Shown: piece after piece, positions 1 through 10,300 of the stretch | Layout of the letters: every line of letters starts with the position of its first letter | How positions within the stretch are numbered: the first letter of the stretch is position 1 | Assembly: GCF_000350225.1 (NCBI RefSeq) | Contig: NW_005179042.1 | Coordinates: 124,001 to 188,000, forward strand | Length of the DNA stretch: 64,000 nucleotides | Direction: 5' to 3' | Source of the DNA: Chondrus crispus | Taxonomy: Eukaryota > Rhodophyta > Florideophyceae > Gigartinales > Gigartinaceae | Made by a program: the position numbers and the translations under genes | The notes under the pieces: generated by a model | Told to the model about the DNA's origin: nothing | Seen by the model: only the letters and a program-made list of their open reading frames with translations | Databases searched by the model: none

Positions 1-334
1 GAGGTTGTAGCGGGCGACACGCCACCCGCGTCACCGAGACGCGGGGGCAGATGCGGCACGGGCCGCACGCCATCGGCTTCTTCGGCCGGCGCCGCATGAG
101 CAAGCGCCGGCGGGGTGGATGTCGGTACTGGATCGTCTACCAGCACCGCACCGGGGCGTCGAGGCGTAGATCCGCTCGCGCGTGCGCGCATCCGACCCGA
201 ACGCGTTCTACCACACTGCTACCAGGGCCCGCGCCCGGTCCCGTGTGTGAGCGGTGCTTCATCCCGTTCTCGTCGATCCGAGGTCTATAGGACTGGACGC
301 ATACACCCCTCTCCGCGGGGGTGTTTATGCTACA
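1..334 (+). repeat. Truncated Gypsy-1-type LTR, 3' part
   Basis: This stretch matches the 3' half of the Gypsy-1 LTR. It shares the GGGGCGTCGAGGCG block near 155, the following GC-rich downstream part, and the terminal GGGTGTTTATGCTACA ending at 334. The beginning of the LTR lies outside the window. It is more diverged from the 3876 and 16435 LTRs than those are from each other, so it is an older or sister-family copy. Short ORFs in it are not genes. Confidence 0.8.
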
Positions 335-390
335 TTGTCCTGTATCTCGCACATTTGTTTTGAAAGATGCCCGATAGTTCTGCCGCAGAG

Positions 391-525
391 ACGTAGGAGG
401 CCCCGCACTAGGACTATTTCCAGGCCTCATTGCAACCGCTCGCCGATATCTTAGGAGGTCAGATATAGGAGACTTTTGAGAAGGATCCGGTCAAGTATTC
501 AGCCTATGAGCAAGCCGTAAGGATG
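391..525 (+). pseudogene. PRMT5: PRMT5 pseudogene, upstream fragment
   Basis: Frame 1 from about 412 reads like the segment of the type II arginine methyltransferase PRMT5 just before its SAM-binding motif I. It begins DYFQASLQPL and continues FEKDPVKYSAYEQAV. The family counterpart is the DYLQxPLQPL...FEKDPxKYxxYxxA segment. Two in-frame TAG codons (409-411 and 466-468) interrupt it, so it cannot be translated as it stands. Similarity stops near 525, where NB-ARC-type sequence begins. The next part of PRMT5 resumes near 2755, which implies that about 2.2 kb of foreign sequence separates the two halves. Family assignment is strong because both fragments match adjoining parts of one protein. 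Confidence 0.75.
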
Positions 526-2735
526 TGCGTGGTGACAGCTGAGCAAGTCGTCCGTGTTGTTAGGGGCCTCATTGATCGACATGACACCTATAGAAACAAC
601 AGAGAGCTGGCCAACGGCATGCTCGCAGCCTACACATTACTCTCTCAATGTCCAGAGTGTGCGAGACGATCCACTCCTTGAGTCTATTCAAGAGCAACAT
701 CGCATAATACTCAAGGATATGTTTGACACGGTTTTTGCCTTCGTGTCAGATACTCTCACCGATCTGAATTTCGAGTTGAAAACCACCCAAGGAATGCTAC
801 GCTCTTTTGCAAACGCGATTAGTGACAGCGATGTCCTTACGGCGCGCAAAGGCTGCGCAGAAGAGCTTCGCAAAGAAGTCACTCAAGCGAGCGCTCATCT
901 AAGTATTGTCAGCGGGGTCCGGGCAGCTGCGACCAGCAAAGAAGTATTTAAGGGCCTCGTGATGGCTCCACCCAACCCGTCTTCAGCTTATATAGATTTG
1001 GATTTACAGCATGGCCTTGGTGCACAAGACACTTGCGAGAGACAACTCAAGGCGGCTGTATTACAGAATGATGGCAATGATCCGATCGGGGAATTTGCGG
1101 TGGGTTATGGCGGAGNNNNNNNNNNNNNNNNNNNNNNNNNNNNNNNNNNNNNNNNNNNNNNNNNNNNNNNNNNNNNNNNNNNNNNNNNNNNNNNNNNNNN
1201 NNNNNNNNNNNNNNNTCTGCCATAATCCCAATTGGGAAGACGTGTGCCCTTCGAGCGATAGCTCACGATGAAGAAGTGAATGTTCGTTTTCCAGGCGGAG
1301 TCTACTTTTCCAATCTCGGAAAAGATGTGACTGTTGCGCGGATGATCCAGCAACTTTGTCTTGCAGTCAACGCGACCAATGGACACGGTGCCTGTGAGGA
1401 GATGCGTGAACAGACAGAACTCTATGGAGTACTGACATTGATGCGACGGTGGTTTGGGAACGAATCATGTCTTTTTATTTTCGATGACATATGGGCACGC
1501 AACGACATTAATAAGAAGATTCTTCATCAGTTGTCGGTCCTGGGTGGCAGTGTAGCTGGTACAAGCGGGGAGAGGAGCAGAGTCCTGTATTCTACGAGAG
1601 ACGAGAACTTGGCGTTGGTTGGTTACCGGGTCAAGTTCAGCGAAAGAGAAAGTGAAGGGGCCAAGGCCGAGAGAATGCTGTTGCAGGCCAGCGGCATGGT
1701 CCATGATGCAGTTGATGACGTGAGTTCGAAAGAGGCGATTCATGTCATTCTGGGAATGTGTGCCGGACTGCTGTTGGTTCTGAATGCTGCAGGTACGAGT
1801 GTGCGGTACATGCAGGCGCACCAAAGGCAAGATGTGTCGAAGATTTGGGTTTCGTACGTGGAGAAGGTGAAGGAGCGAGTAGGGCTGTCCGAGGAGGAGC
1901 CAGGTGATGGGTATTTATCGCTGAATGCGATGTTAGAGTCGTCGCTGGCGCTTTTGGAATCAGATGCCGAAAGCTGCACGGAGAGACAACGAGGTCTGTC
2001 GTTTAGGGAAATGCACCGAGGGTTGTGTGTGATGAAGAAGCAGGACTGGATTCCGGTGTCTGTGTTATGCGACTTGTGGGAGACGGAGGATGCGGATGCT
2101 GCGATTGCATGTGTATTAGGGATGAACAGGGTTGGGTTGGCAGACATTGAATACAGAGGTTGTGCGGGAGGACTTCGTCTACACGATTTGACGCACAATT
2201 TTGCAGTGCGTGAGGCGGAAGAGAATGAAGGGTGCATGTCCTTGGTGCATGAAGTTAGTGGAAAAATATTGCAGCGGGAGACGTGTAGTTGCGACAGCAG
2301 GGGTAGGTGGGGCCTCGGATGTGAGGGGATTGAGAGAGGAGTAGGTAGTGGAAAACATTTACCGGTTACTGATGAGGGCGAAACGGTTCGAAGACGCAAG
2401 GGTGGTGCTGAGTCCTGGGTGCGTGACGAAAGTGCTGCAGCAGAATGCGGTGCTGCAATACGAAAGATCTGTCAAGGGCCTGAGCAGATATTGGAAAGGA
2501 AGGAGCGGAAGAAGGTGCGAGGGCAAAAATAAAGCTGACAAGGATACTTTATGTGGAATGTAAATGGTGATGAAAGCTGCCCGTCTGAGTGTGCCATTTT
2601 GTGATGAGAGCATTAGTGGGATATGCTTTCAACTCTACGCTCGTACAATGTACAACAAGCTGTCACTGGAGAGCGTGCGAAAATTTTTGTCGGATATGAA
2701 GGATTGGGCTCCGGCACCATGGGTATGTTCTATGA
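523..2735 (+). pseudogene. Degenerate NB-ARC (STAND ATPase, NLR-like) gene with assembly gap
   Basis: The gene would encode a nucleotide-binding oligomerising ATPase of the APAF1/NLR type. An N-terminal helical region is open in frame 1 (523-687) and then in frame 2 (about 650-1115). After the 100-N gap, frame 1 from 1216 shows the end of a P-loop (PIGKT), kinase-2 LFIFDDIW (about 1471-1494), an RNBS-B/sensor-like SRVLYSTRDE and a GLPL-like CAGLLLVLN. A winged-helix segment with RLHDLTHNF follows near 2170. After about 2300 the conserved continuation (NIYRLLMRAKRFEDARVVL, resembling the region after the winged helix in APAF1-like proteins) lies in a different frame and continues to about 2520. 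At least two frameshifts outside the gap therefore break it. No WD40 or LRR repeats are visible downstream. NB-ARC identity is confident; whether the breaks are real or sequencing errors is not known. Confidence 0.75.
1116..1215. other. Assembly gap (100 N)
   Basis: A run of exactly 100 N is the usual placeholder for a gap of unknown length. It removes the beginning of the NB-ARC P-loop, so reading frames on the two sides cannot be compared. Confidence 0.99.
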
Positions 2736-2739
2736 CTGA

Positions 2740-3256
2740 GTGCTTACATCGATTATGCAAACGGGAAATGAAAGCAAAGAAATCGTCATTATGGTTGTCG
2801 GTGCGGGACGCGGGCCGCTCGTTAAGCGCGGCTTGGACGCTACAGAGTCGACGGGAATCGGCGTCAAGGTGTATGCCGTCGAGAAGAATCTTAACGCAAT
2901 TTTCACGTTACGCAATATGCAGCAGCAGCGCGGCCGGGAAAGTGTCACCATTGTCCTAGGGAATATGCGCTCTTTGAAGAGCGAGGTCAAAGCCGACATT
3001 TTGGCCTCTGAGTTGTTGGGATCGTCTGGACAATGAGCTTTCAACCGAGTGTCTCGATTGCGCAAAGAAGCTGCTGAGGGGAAGTGGGGTTTCTATTCCT
3101 TTCAGCTATAACACTTTTCCCGTCCCTCTGTCTGCGACCAGGCTACGCGATGAGGTCAAGGCATATCGTAACAGCATGAAAGAAATGGACACTTCATATA
3201 TGGTGAAGATCTATCGGGTTAAGCTCGTTGCTGACATGAACGCGGAGCTTTGCTAA
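2740..3256 (+). pseudogene. PRMT5: PRMT5 pseudogene, downstream fragment
   Basis: This fragment covers the methyltransferase core of PRMT5. Motif I is MVVGAGRGPLV, post-I is VYAVEKN, and the catalytic double-E region appears as ADILASELLGS. Just after SELLGS (about 3020) the frame shifts. The expected continuation DNELSTECLDCAKKLL, followed by VSIPFSYNTFPVPL, runs in another frame to a TAA at 3254-3256. The real family protein continues with a C-terminal beta-barrel, which is missing, so this is a truncated, frameshifted copy. It begins almost where the upstream fragment stops, with the NB-ARC sequence in between. The identification is secure from several consecutive family motifs. Confidence 0.85.
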
Positions 3257-3274
3257 GCGATTCTAAGTTGTGAT

Positions 3275-3875
3275 TATCCACCAAGCTCCTTTCCACGACA
3301 CCAAATGGCCATGGTCACGGAATGTGACTTCCCACTCGGTCAATTATGTTTGTTCCATCAAAAGATGGCAGAATGTCATTTGCAGACGACGTTTGCAATG
3401 CGTAACAGTCTCGAATTTTCGCGAGAACCCCCGTATAAACGGTTTTCCATATTTCCCTCGTGTCTTCCGGGCCGCTCTTGTTCATTTCATCAGCTTCCGA
3501 GAGGGCTTTAGTCAGCTCGCGAAGTTTTTTAACATGACGAATCGTTCGGTCAACGCCATCGTGAAGCTGAAACTTCGTCCCTTGCCCTAATTGCTCAGAA
3601 ACAGCAACACTCTTTGACCACTGTGTTGTTGCATAGTTTGTAGTGCAATGCGCCTGTCGGGCAGAGACCGCGGTCCGATGGTCCAGCAAAAACAACAACA
3701 GCAACAAAAAGAAGAACTGCCGACGGCACAGCGCTACGGAGTGTCCGACTCTCCCTTCTCCGTTTAAACGAGCTTGCGACTCGTAGTAGCTCGGATCCCT
3801 GATGGGGGGGGGGCACAGAGAAATAGCCCGGCCCGGGATCGGTGTGGTAGAGACTTGCGAAGAGATCTGCTCGAC
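3275..3875 (-). mobile_element. Gypsy-2-like fragment: LTR/leader and start of gag
   Basis: On the - strand, the interval 3640-3860 parallels 42245-42475 of Gypsy-2. It has the same order of blocks: a CCTGTCGGG/CCTGTCAGG stretch, a run of CAACAA repeats, TACGGAGTGTCCGA, then the G-run and TGGTAGAG block. Downstream on the - strand (3600 to 3315) a frame of about 90 aa resembles a gag N-terminus but is too diverged to align with confidence. The fragment stops exactly where the Gypsy-1 LTR begins (3876). Confidence 0.65.
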
Positions 3876-3933
3876 TGTAGCATAACCCCCCCCCTGGGGG
3901 TTTAAATTAGATTAGATCAAGAACTAGATCAGC

Positions 3934-4156
3934 TACTGTAGAGCGTCGAGCTCTACAGTACCACCGCGCGTGTCCACGTGTACACCACGGGGACCAGGGA
4001 CATGCGCATACACGTGCACACGTGTACAGCGCGCGAACGAAGCGCGCACGCACCACGGGTGATACGTGTACTGTCAGCCTCGACATAGCTGACAGTATTA
4101 CAGTGCAGGCCGACCTGCACTACAGTAGCCCACTACAGTACCTCGGTACTGTAGTG
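3934..4156 (+). promoter_or_regulatory. Array of five stem-loops upstream of the LTR TATA box
   Basis: Perfect inverted repeats follow one another: 3934-3960 (11-bp arms, GTCGA loop), 4029-4047 (6-bp GCGCGC arms), 4069-4097 (10-bp arms), 4102-4121 (8-bp arms, CCGA loop) and 4131-4156 (12-bp arms around TC). They end about 20 bp before the TATA-like element. The same array is in the right LTR (16493-16715). A related but sequence-diverged hairpin pair occupies the same place in the solo LTR. Confidence 0.8.
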
Positions 4157-4174
4157 TTATGATAGAGTGTTTTG

Positions 4175-4185
4175 TATATTAAATA
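4175..4185 (+). promoter_or_regulatory. TATA-like box of Gypsy-1 5' LTR
   Basis: TATATTAAATA is identical in the right LTR (16735) and retained as TATATTAAA in the diverged solo LTR (43777). It sits about 400 bp before the end of the LTR, in a position suitable for a Pol II promoter. Confidence 0.55.
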
Positions 4186-4577
4186 TGGAGCGGACCGACG
4201 GCGGCGGAAGGGGATAAGCACGGGCTTGTCCTCAACCGACCGCCAAGGTGAGTCCACCCAGCTTATTCTAAACGTCGCCTTCGCCCTTCGCGCGCGTTTA
4301 GTCGGAGCCGAGCCGGAGTGGACGCGCAGCACGCGAGCGAGCACGGAACCGCCTCCGCCCGTCAGCACTGGTACGTCACCCAGTGCTGCTCCGGGGCGTC
4401 GAGGCGTCGATCCGCTCGTGCGTGCGCGCGTCCCTGCTCGCTCCCGCTCTACCACCGCTACCCGGGCCCGAGCCCGGTTCCGTAGCTGGTTGGCCCGCTT
4501 CACCCCTTCTCCGATCCGGGGTCTACAGGTCGAACTGTGCATACACCTCCAGTCGTCTGGGGGTGTTTATGCTACAG

Positions 4578-4590
4578 TGGTCTCCCGACC
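4578..4590 (+). other. Gypsy-1 primer-binding site
   Basis: TGGTCTCCCGACC starts two bases after the LTR. A leading TGG is complementary to the CCA end of a tRNA, as expected for a minus-strand primer site. I cannot name the tRNA from sequence alone. Confidence 0.6.
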
Positions 4591-4652
4591 TAGAAGACCC
4601 CGAGATCTTTCCGAGAAGACTTTCTTTTTCCTCCGCGTCCGTACGCGTTGAG

Positions 4653-7223
4653 ATGAGTCAAGAATACGCCACCTCGATCCGGTCCGAACCGGCGGATCCG
4701 AGGGCGGCTGCTTTGCACGCACCATCCCCGCCGTTCGGCGACGGCGACGCTGGTCTCCGAGACCGCGAACCGTCGCCCGAGTCCCCCGAAGGACAAGCGG
4801 CTGCGATGTTCGATCGCATAGCTGACTACATCGAGGAAGTCCGTACTTCACTCCGTATAGACGTGACGGACGCCGTCTACTCGCGATGTATGGACGAGCT
4901 TCGCTCCCTACGTGAAGGGAGGTTCGATCGAGTCAGCCAGTCCTTGGAGAATCTCCGAGCACTAGTCGACGAGTTACACTCGCGACTGGTGCTCGTCGAA
5001 GACTCACGCCTCGCACAGCCCGTACTGCACGGGCAAGGTCGCCCCACGAGGCCGACCTCGACGAGACGTCCCGACGATCGACCGTCCCCGTCAGCAGAGC
5101 AGTTGGGTGCGTTCGCGCACCTCTCCGCCGAGCTCAACGCTACGCGACAGCGTGCTCGTGACATGGAACGGACCATGGCCGCAAGGCTGCCCGGTGCCCC
5201 CACGAGAGGGCCCGGTGGTGCCGTACCTCCGAGCGCCGTCGCTCCGGAAGGTTGGCGTCCGACTGGCGCCAACGCCAGTCGGACTGCGGAAGGAAACCGT
5301 CCTCCGATGGGCGCCAATCTCGCGTCCGAGACCCAAGCATTGCCGCCTATCCCCGTAAGTAGGCGGAAGATGGACCGCGTATCGTACGCGGACGAACAGG
5401 ACCGTGGAGGAGCCGCCCGCGGATCCGGAGAACCGATGTTCTCCGTCGATCCCCGCTGGGGCGGCTACCCGCCGGCGAGTTATGCCGAGCATCCAGGTCC
5501 GGTAGACGTCCGTACGCTACCGGTTACCTCCTTCGGCACGCTAGGTCCCGCCGAACCCGGGCTCGAGCCGGTGCATACGATGATCCAAGAGTTCAGCGCC
5601 GTCGCTGACTATCGTATGTACCGCTTGGATAACACCTCGAGGCTCGTCACCTCGGGTGACGCGGGACGGATCGCGAAGTACGTCCAACGCTGCCGTGGGA
5701 TCCGTCCCACGATGAGGAGCTTTGACGGTACGGACCCGATCCAGCTCCTACCGTTCTTGAAGGATATTCGGATAACCTTCAACTCGCAACACCTGACCGA
5801 AGGTGTTGCCGTGAGAGTCCTCGCGCACTTTTTAGAGCGCGACGCGGAGCGCCTGTATACGAGTTATACGATGCGTGGCCTCCGCGCCGGCCAACTACAC
5901 GACGACGTGAGTTGGCCGGGGCTCGTGAACCAGTTCCTGAAACGCTACCTAACCGACGACGTGTTAGGTGAAGCGTACGACGCTGTCGCGACGGCGCGAC
6001 AGCAATCTCATGAAACGGAGAGCACGTTCGCGGACCGGCTCGAAACGGCCGCGTTCCGGTGCACGGCAGTGTTCTCCGAACAGTCCCTCGCGCACTACTT
6101 CGTGCGGGGACTCGCTCCTGCGACCCGTGCCGCAGTTTCCGAGACAGTGCAGCGGCTGCCGAGCCGCCAGAAGACCGATCTTCCGACCATCCGCCGTATC
6201 GCAACGGCAGAAGGAACCACTTACCGCGCTCGACGCGGTTTACCTCTGCCGGATTCGAAACCGGCAGGGAGGGCTGGCAGGACTACGAAGTCCGCCGCAA
6301 CAAGTTCGCCCGCCTCTACCCTCCATGTCGGGGAGGATGAGTGGCAGGCCGACCCTGTCCTCATTACGCAGGGAGCAGGGCCAGTAGGGGGTCGATCCCC
6401 TTCACCGATGTCGACCGGAACGACGTCGAGCTACGCGACCGCGTTCGCGGCCACTCCAAGAGCACCCAGGGGTACGGACCCCCGGGTCGCTGAGCTCGAC
6501 ATCTCAAACCGAGATACTGGAGGTGAAGCCCCTCGCGTGCCCCTCCTCACCGATGAGGAGGCGCGTCACGCGGCGACCTTCGCCTCAACGGACGGCAGCG
6601 CGTACGTGTGCTGGCTATGTCGTACGTACGGACACGCCATGTACGCCTGCCCGTTCCTGTCGCCGGAACAACGAATGTTCACGGCGTACAGGAACTACCG
6701 CTACCAGATGGAGACGCGCCCCGGGGCGCGCAATCTACTCCGGCAAGCGGTCGGCGAGGGTCGTCCCCCGCGTCAAGGTTTCCCGAATCGGTCGGGTGGG
6801 GGCGCTCGATTCGCCCCCCGTGGAGGCGGGTATCGTCGTACCGAACTCGATCGTCGCGATCGGCCCGACTACCGCCAGGCCGACACAAGGTACCCCCGCC
6901 AAGGAGGGAGAGGGGACCGAGACCGTTCTCGGTTACCCCAACAGGTACAGAATGCGATAATGTACCTGCAAGACTGGGTAGAGGATCCGTACCCCCTACC
7001 CGCGGAGGGTCACGAAGGAGAGCCGACTCGCTTCATCCCCCATATCTTGCGACGGCCGGACGCCGCAGGTCAAGGCCCGGAAGTACCCGAGTACTTCGCC
7101 AAGGCTGCCGAGCCGCCCGGGAGGAATAGTCCCGACCCACGTGGTCGGCCACCCGGAGAAGACCTGGCCGACGATAGCCAGGGGGGTAGCTCCGATAGCA
7201 CCGGTAGTTCGAAAAAAGGGTAA
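4653..7223 (+). CDS. gag: Gypsy-1 Gag polyprotein (capsid/nucleocapsid)
   Basis: This is the structural protein that assembles the virus-like particle in the cytoplasm. I chose ATG 4653 (MSQEYATS); the open frame runs further back into the LTR, but that part is not coding. The product is about 856 aa. An N-terminal coiled region (about 50-115) precedes a proline- and arginine-rich linker. A Retrotrans_gag-type domain follows at about residues 355-485, with the typical SFDGTDP start and later VRGLAPATRAAV. A CCHC zinc knuckle (CWLCRTYGHAMYAC, about 652-665) comes next, then an Arg/Gly-rich tail suited to RNA binding. It ends at TAA, 140 nt before pol and in another frame. Pol expression therefore needs reinitiation, splicing or another mechanism rather than a simple overlap frameshift. 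Confidence 0.9.
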   Translation: MSQEYATSIRSEPADPRAAALHAPSPPFGDGDAGLRDREPSPESPEGQAAAMFDRIADYIEEVRTSLRIDVTDAVYSRCMDELRSLREGRFDRVSQSLENLRALVDELHSRLVLVEDSRLAQPVLHGQGRPTRPTSTRRPDDRPSPSAEQLGAFAHLSAELNATRQRARDMERTMAARLPGAPTRGPGGAVPPSAVAPEGWRPTGANASRTAEGNRPPMGANLASETQALPPIPVSRRKMDRVSYADEQDRGGAARGSGEPMFSVDPRWGGYPPASYAEHPGPVDVRTLPVTSFGTLGPAEPGLEPVHTMIQEFSAVADYRMYRLDNTSRLVTSGDAGRIAKYVQRCRGIRPTMRSFDGTDPIQLLPFLKDIRITFNSQHLTEGVAVRVLAHFLERDAERLYTSYTMRGLRAGQLHDDVSWPGLVNQFLKRYLTDDVLGEAYDAVATARQQSHETESTFADRLETAAFRCTAVFSEQSLAHYFVRGLAPATRAAVSETVQRLPSRQKTDLPTIRRIATAEGTTYRARRGLPLPDSKPAGRAGRTTKSAATSSPASTLHVGEDEWQADPVLITQGAGPVGGRSPSPMSTGTTSSYATAFAATPRAPRGTDPRVAELDISNRDTGGEAPRVPLLTDEEARHAATFASTDGSAYVCWLCRTYGHAMYACPFLSPEQRMFTAYRNYRYQMETRPGARNLLRQAVGEGRPPRQGFPNRSGGGARFAPRGGGYRRTELDRRDRPDYRQADTRYPRQGGRGDRDRSRLPQQVQNAIMYLQDWVEDPYPLPAEGHEGEPTRFIPHILRRPDAAGQGPEVPEYFAKAAEPPGRNSPDPRGRPPGEDLADDSQGGSSDSTGSSKKG

Positions 7224-7363
7224 AGACGGTTACGTACACGCGGTCGCGTGAGCCGTCTTTTCCCTATGAACTAGACCGGTCCCCGCGTGCTGGCCAAGGA
7301 CACGGGGGGTATTGTCCGATAATACATCCCCCGCTATCGGAGTCGAGCACGGGGACTCCAGCA

Positions 7364-10300
7364 ATGTCGACATTGCAGGAGAAACCCAACACCGAGACCC
7401 ACGTAGACCCGATGTTGGAAGAAGGCACCACAGGGACATCCGTCGTCCCAGTGAAGCGCAACGAGCGAGACGCGGTTAACGCCGACCGACACGAGTCGGT
7501 CGACCTCCTGACCCCGGTGAGCCCAAGGTCGCCGACAAAATGTCCGCCTCGTACGGACGCCAACACCTGGACGGGCGTCAGTGAGACGCGAACGTCCCCC
7601 GGCTCGAGCCGAAGGAAACGCAAGAGGGGCCAATGCCGAAGTCGAAGGCCCTGGCGGAACGACCTCACCGATAAGGTCGCGCCCAAGGTGGTCGATGGCC
7701 TCGTATGCCTCATGACGTCGAAAATATATAACGTCTTGGGCTCCGTGGCCACCGAAGGCAACGCGTTTAAGCCCCACACGATCGCCGTCGACACGTGCTC
7801 GGGCTACAACTTGGTGAGGAAGGCGGACCTCCCTCCCGACTGGGCCCGCTACGTAATACGGGGCGCGCCATTACCACGCCTGGCTGGCGCGAACAGTAAC
7901 CCGCTTCGACTTACGGCGGTCGTCCGCCTCGCGGTCCGGCTGCGGAACACGACGTTCCGCATACCTTTCGTAGTGGCCGAACAACTCGCTGTTCCCGTTC
8001 TACTTGGGACCGCGTTCATCGATGCCCACGTACGCAGCATCGACATCGACGGACAGAAGCTCGAACTTCGTCACGGTGGCTCGGTAGCCATCGTTAATGG
8101 GAAGGGGGAACCGACTCCCCCTACCAGGCGACATGGTCGCCAAACGAGTCGTCCGGAGGTACGCGAGGAGGCCCCGCAGGCGATCCGAATCGCCCGCTGG
8201 GCTACCATCCCCGCGATGTCGCAAGCCCGTGTGCGTGTGACAACCGCGGGGAGGGGTCTCGTGTTCCTGGAGCCCAAGCCCTCACTCCAACACCGGCATG
8301 GAGTGAGGCTGACGAATGGCGTCGCGGAAGTCCTGCCGAACCAGACATTCGAAGTCATCGTCGCGAACTTCTCGCGACGGGAGAGGCGGCTTCCGAAGCA
8401 CACCGTCGTGGGATACGCGAAGCGCAACCCCCTCGCGATCCTCACGCCCGAACGTCGAGTCGCTGAGGGGGTCGCGCTCGCGTTACACCTGACCGACTTT
8501 ACCGATCAAGTCGGAGAGGTCGGAGCTGGCCGATCCAGCTCCGACGAGAAGGCAGCCGCGGGGAGTGAAGGGGTTGACCCGGACGAACGGACACCTATAC
8601 CCCAACCGACGGCGGGGGGTACTGTACCCCCCCAGCAGAAGGATCCCAAAAATCCATCGATGGATTGGGAAAAAGAGATTGACTTGTCATACATCGACGA
8701 TGACAAGCTCCGTGGCCACGTGCTTGAAATGCTCCGTAAGCACTCGAGTCTGTGGAGCGGTGCGCTCGGAACGATCCAAGCCACAGAGCACCGCATTCCC
8801 CTCGAACCGGGAACGAAACCAATTCGTTCTATGCCCTATCGAAAGGGCCCGGCCATGCGCGAAATGGTCGCGAAGGAGGTCAACAAGATGTTGAACGCAG
8901 GGGTTATCGAGCCCGCGAGCACCGAGTGGGCGTCCCCGGTGGTGCTCGTACCGAAGAAAGACGGCTCTCTTCGGTTCTGCGTGGACTACCGGCGTCTCAA
9001 CGCGAAGACTGCAGCGGATTCGTATCCGCTGCCGCGTATGGACGACTGCATCGACTCGTTAGGAGATGCAGCCGTCTTTACGACGCTGGACTGCAATTCC
9101 GGTTATTGGCAGATCCCAGTCGCTCCGGAGGACCGGGATAAGACTACCTTCACGACACATATGGGTACGTACCGCCATTTGCGTATGCCGTTTGGATTGA
9201 AAGGGGCACCGGCCACCTTCCAACGTGCCCTCGATATCATCCTCTCCGGAGTCCGCTGGCAAATATGCCTCGTCTATCTCGATGATGTTATCGTGTTCTC
9301 GCGTACGGACGCGGAACACGCAAGGCATCTCGATACCGTCTTGAGCTTGTTGCGGAGTGCCGGCATCTCCCTCAAGCTCAAGAAGTGCAGCTTCTTCCGT
9401 CCCAAGGTGCATTACCTGGGGCACGTGATATCCCCAGGTAAGCTGAGCGTTTCGGATACGGCCTCCGACGCCTTCCGAACGTTCACGTTCCCGAGGACGC
9501 TGACGCAGGTGAGCTCGTTCCTCGGGGCGTGTAACGTGTATCGTCGCTTCGTCAAGGGCTTCTCGAAGATTGCCCGTCCGTTAACTGATATAACGCGCAA
9601 GGACTCGGATCACGATTTCGATAACCCAACGGAAGTTCAGCTTCAGGCTTTCGAAAGCCTGAAGGCTGCGATGATCTCCCCGCCGATCCTCGCGCTACCA
9701 CGGTACGGCCGACCGTACCTGTTGGACACTGACGCCAGTGCATATCAACTCGGGTGCACCCTCCTACAGGAGCACGACGAGCCAAACGATTGGCGCCCCG
9801 TTGGGTACTGGTCGTACTCTCTAAGCGATAGCGAACGGAACTACAGCGCTACGGAGCGTGAGTGCTTCGCCGTGGTGTGGGCCGTCCGCACACTGCGGCC
9901 GTATATCGAAGGAACCAAGTTCACCGTCCGGACGGATCACGACGCCCTCCGATGGCTCATGTCGCTCACGGAGAGCTCAGGAAGACTCACCCGGTGGCGG
10001 CTACGTCTGGCTGAATACGATTTCACCATTCAGTACCGCCCCGGGCGCGTGCATCAGGTGCCCGATGCCCTGTCACGACTCGTGTCGCCGAAGGTCGCCG
10101 ATGACCCTCGCCCCACCGTCGAGGTGGATGACGACATTCCCACCTTCGACGGGGGTACGACCGTTCGAGACGTATCGAACGAGCTCGCGGACCACGCTTG
10201 TACCGCGAGCTGCGATCATCAGGCGGTCCATGTCTTCGTAACGACACGGAACCAAGCCGAAGCCCGAACAAGGTCGCGCGTACGGACGCGCGACGAACCG

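Larger units (their letters stand above)
3876..4576 (+). repeat. Gypsy-1 5' LTR
   Basis: It begins TGTAGCATAA and ends TTTATGCTACA, so the ends are short inverted repeats. U3 contains a series of perfect stem-loops (3934-4156), several ACACGTGT motifs and a TATA-like TATATTAAATA at 4175. The right LTR repeats all of this. Confidence 0.95.

Noticed and set aside
137..430. 97-aa frame on - over the first LTR fragment
   Set aside because: It is a shadow frame in GC-rich LTR sequence with no domain.
1105..1386. Frames translated across the 100-N gap
   Set aside because: The gap length is a placeholder, so continuity across it has no meaning.
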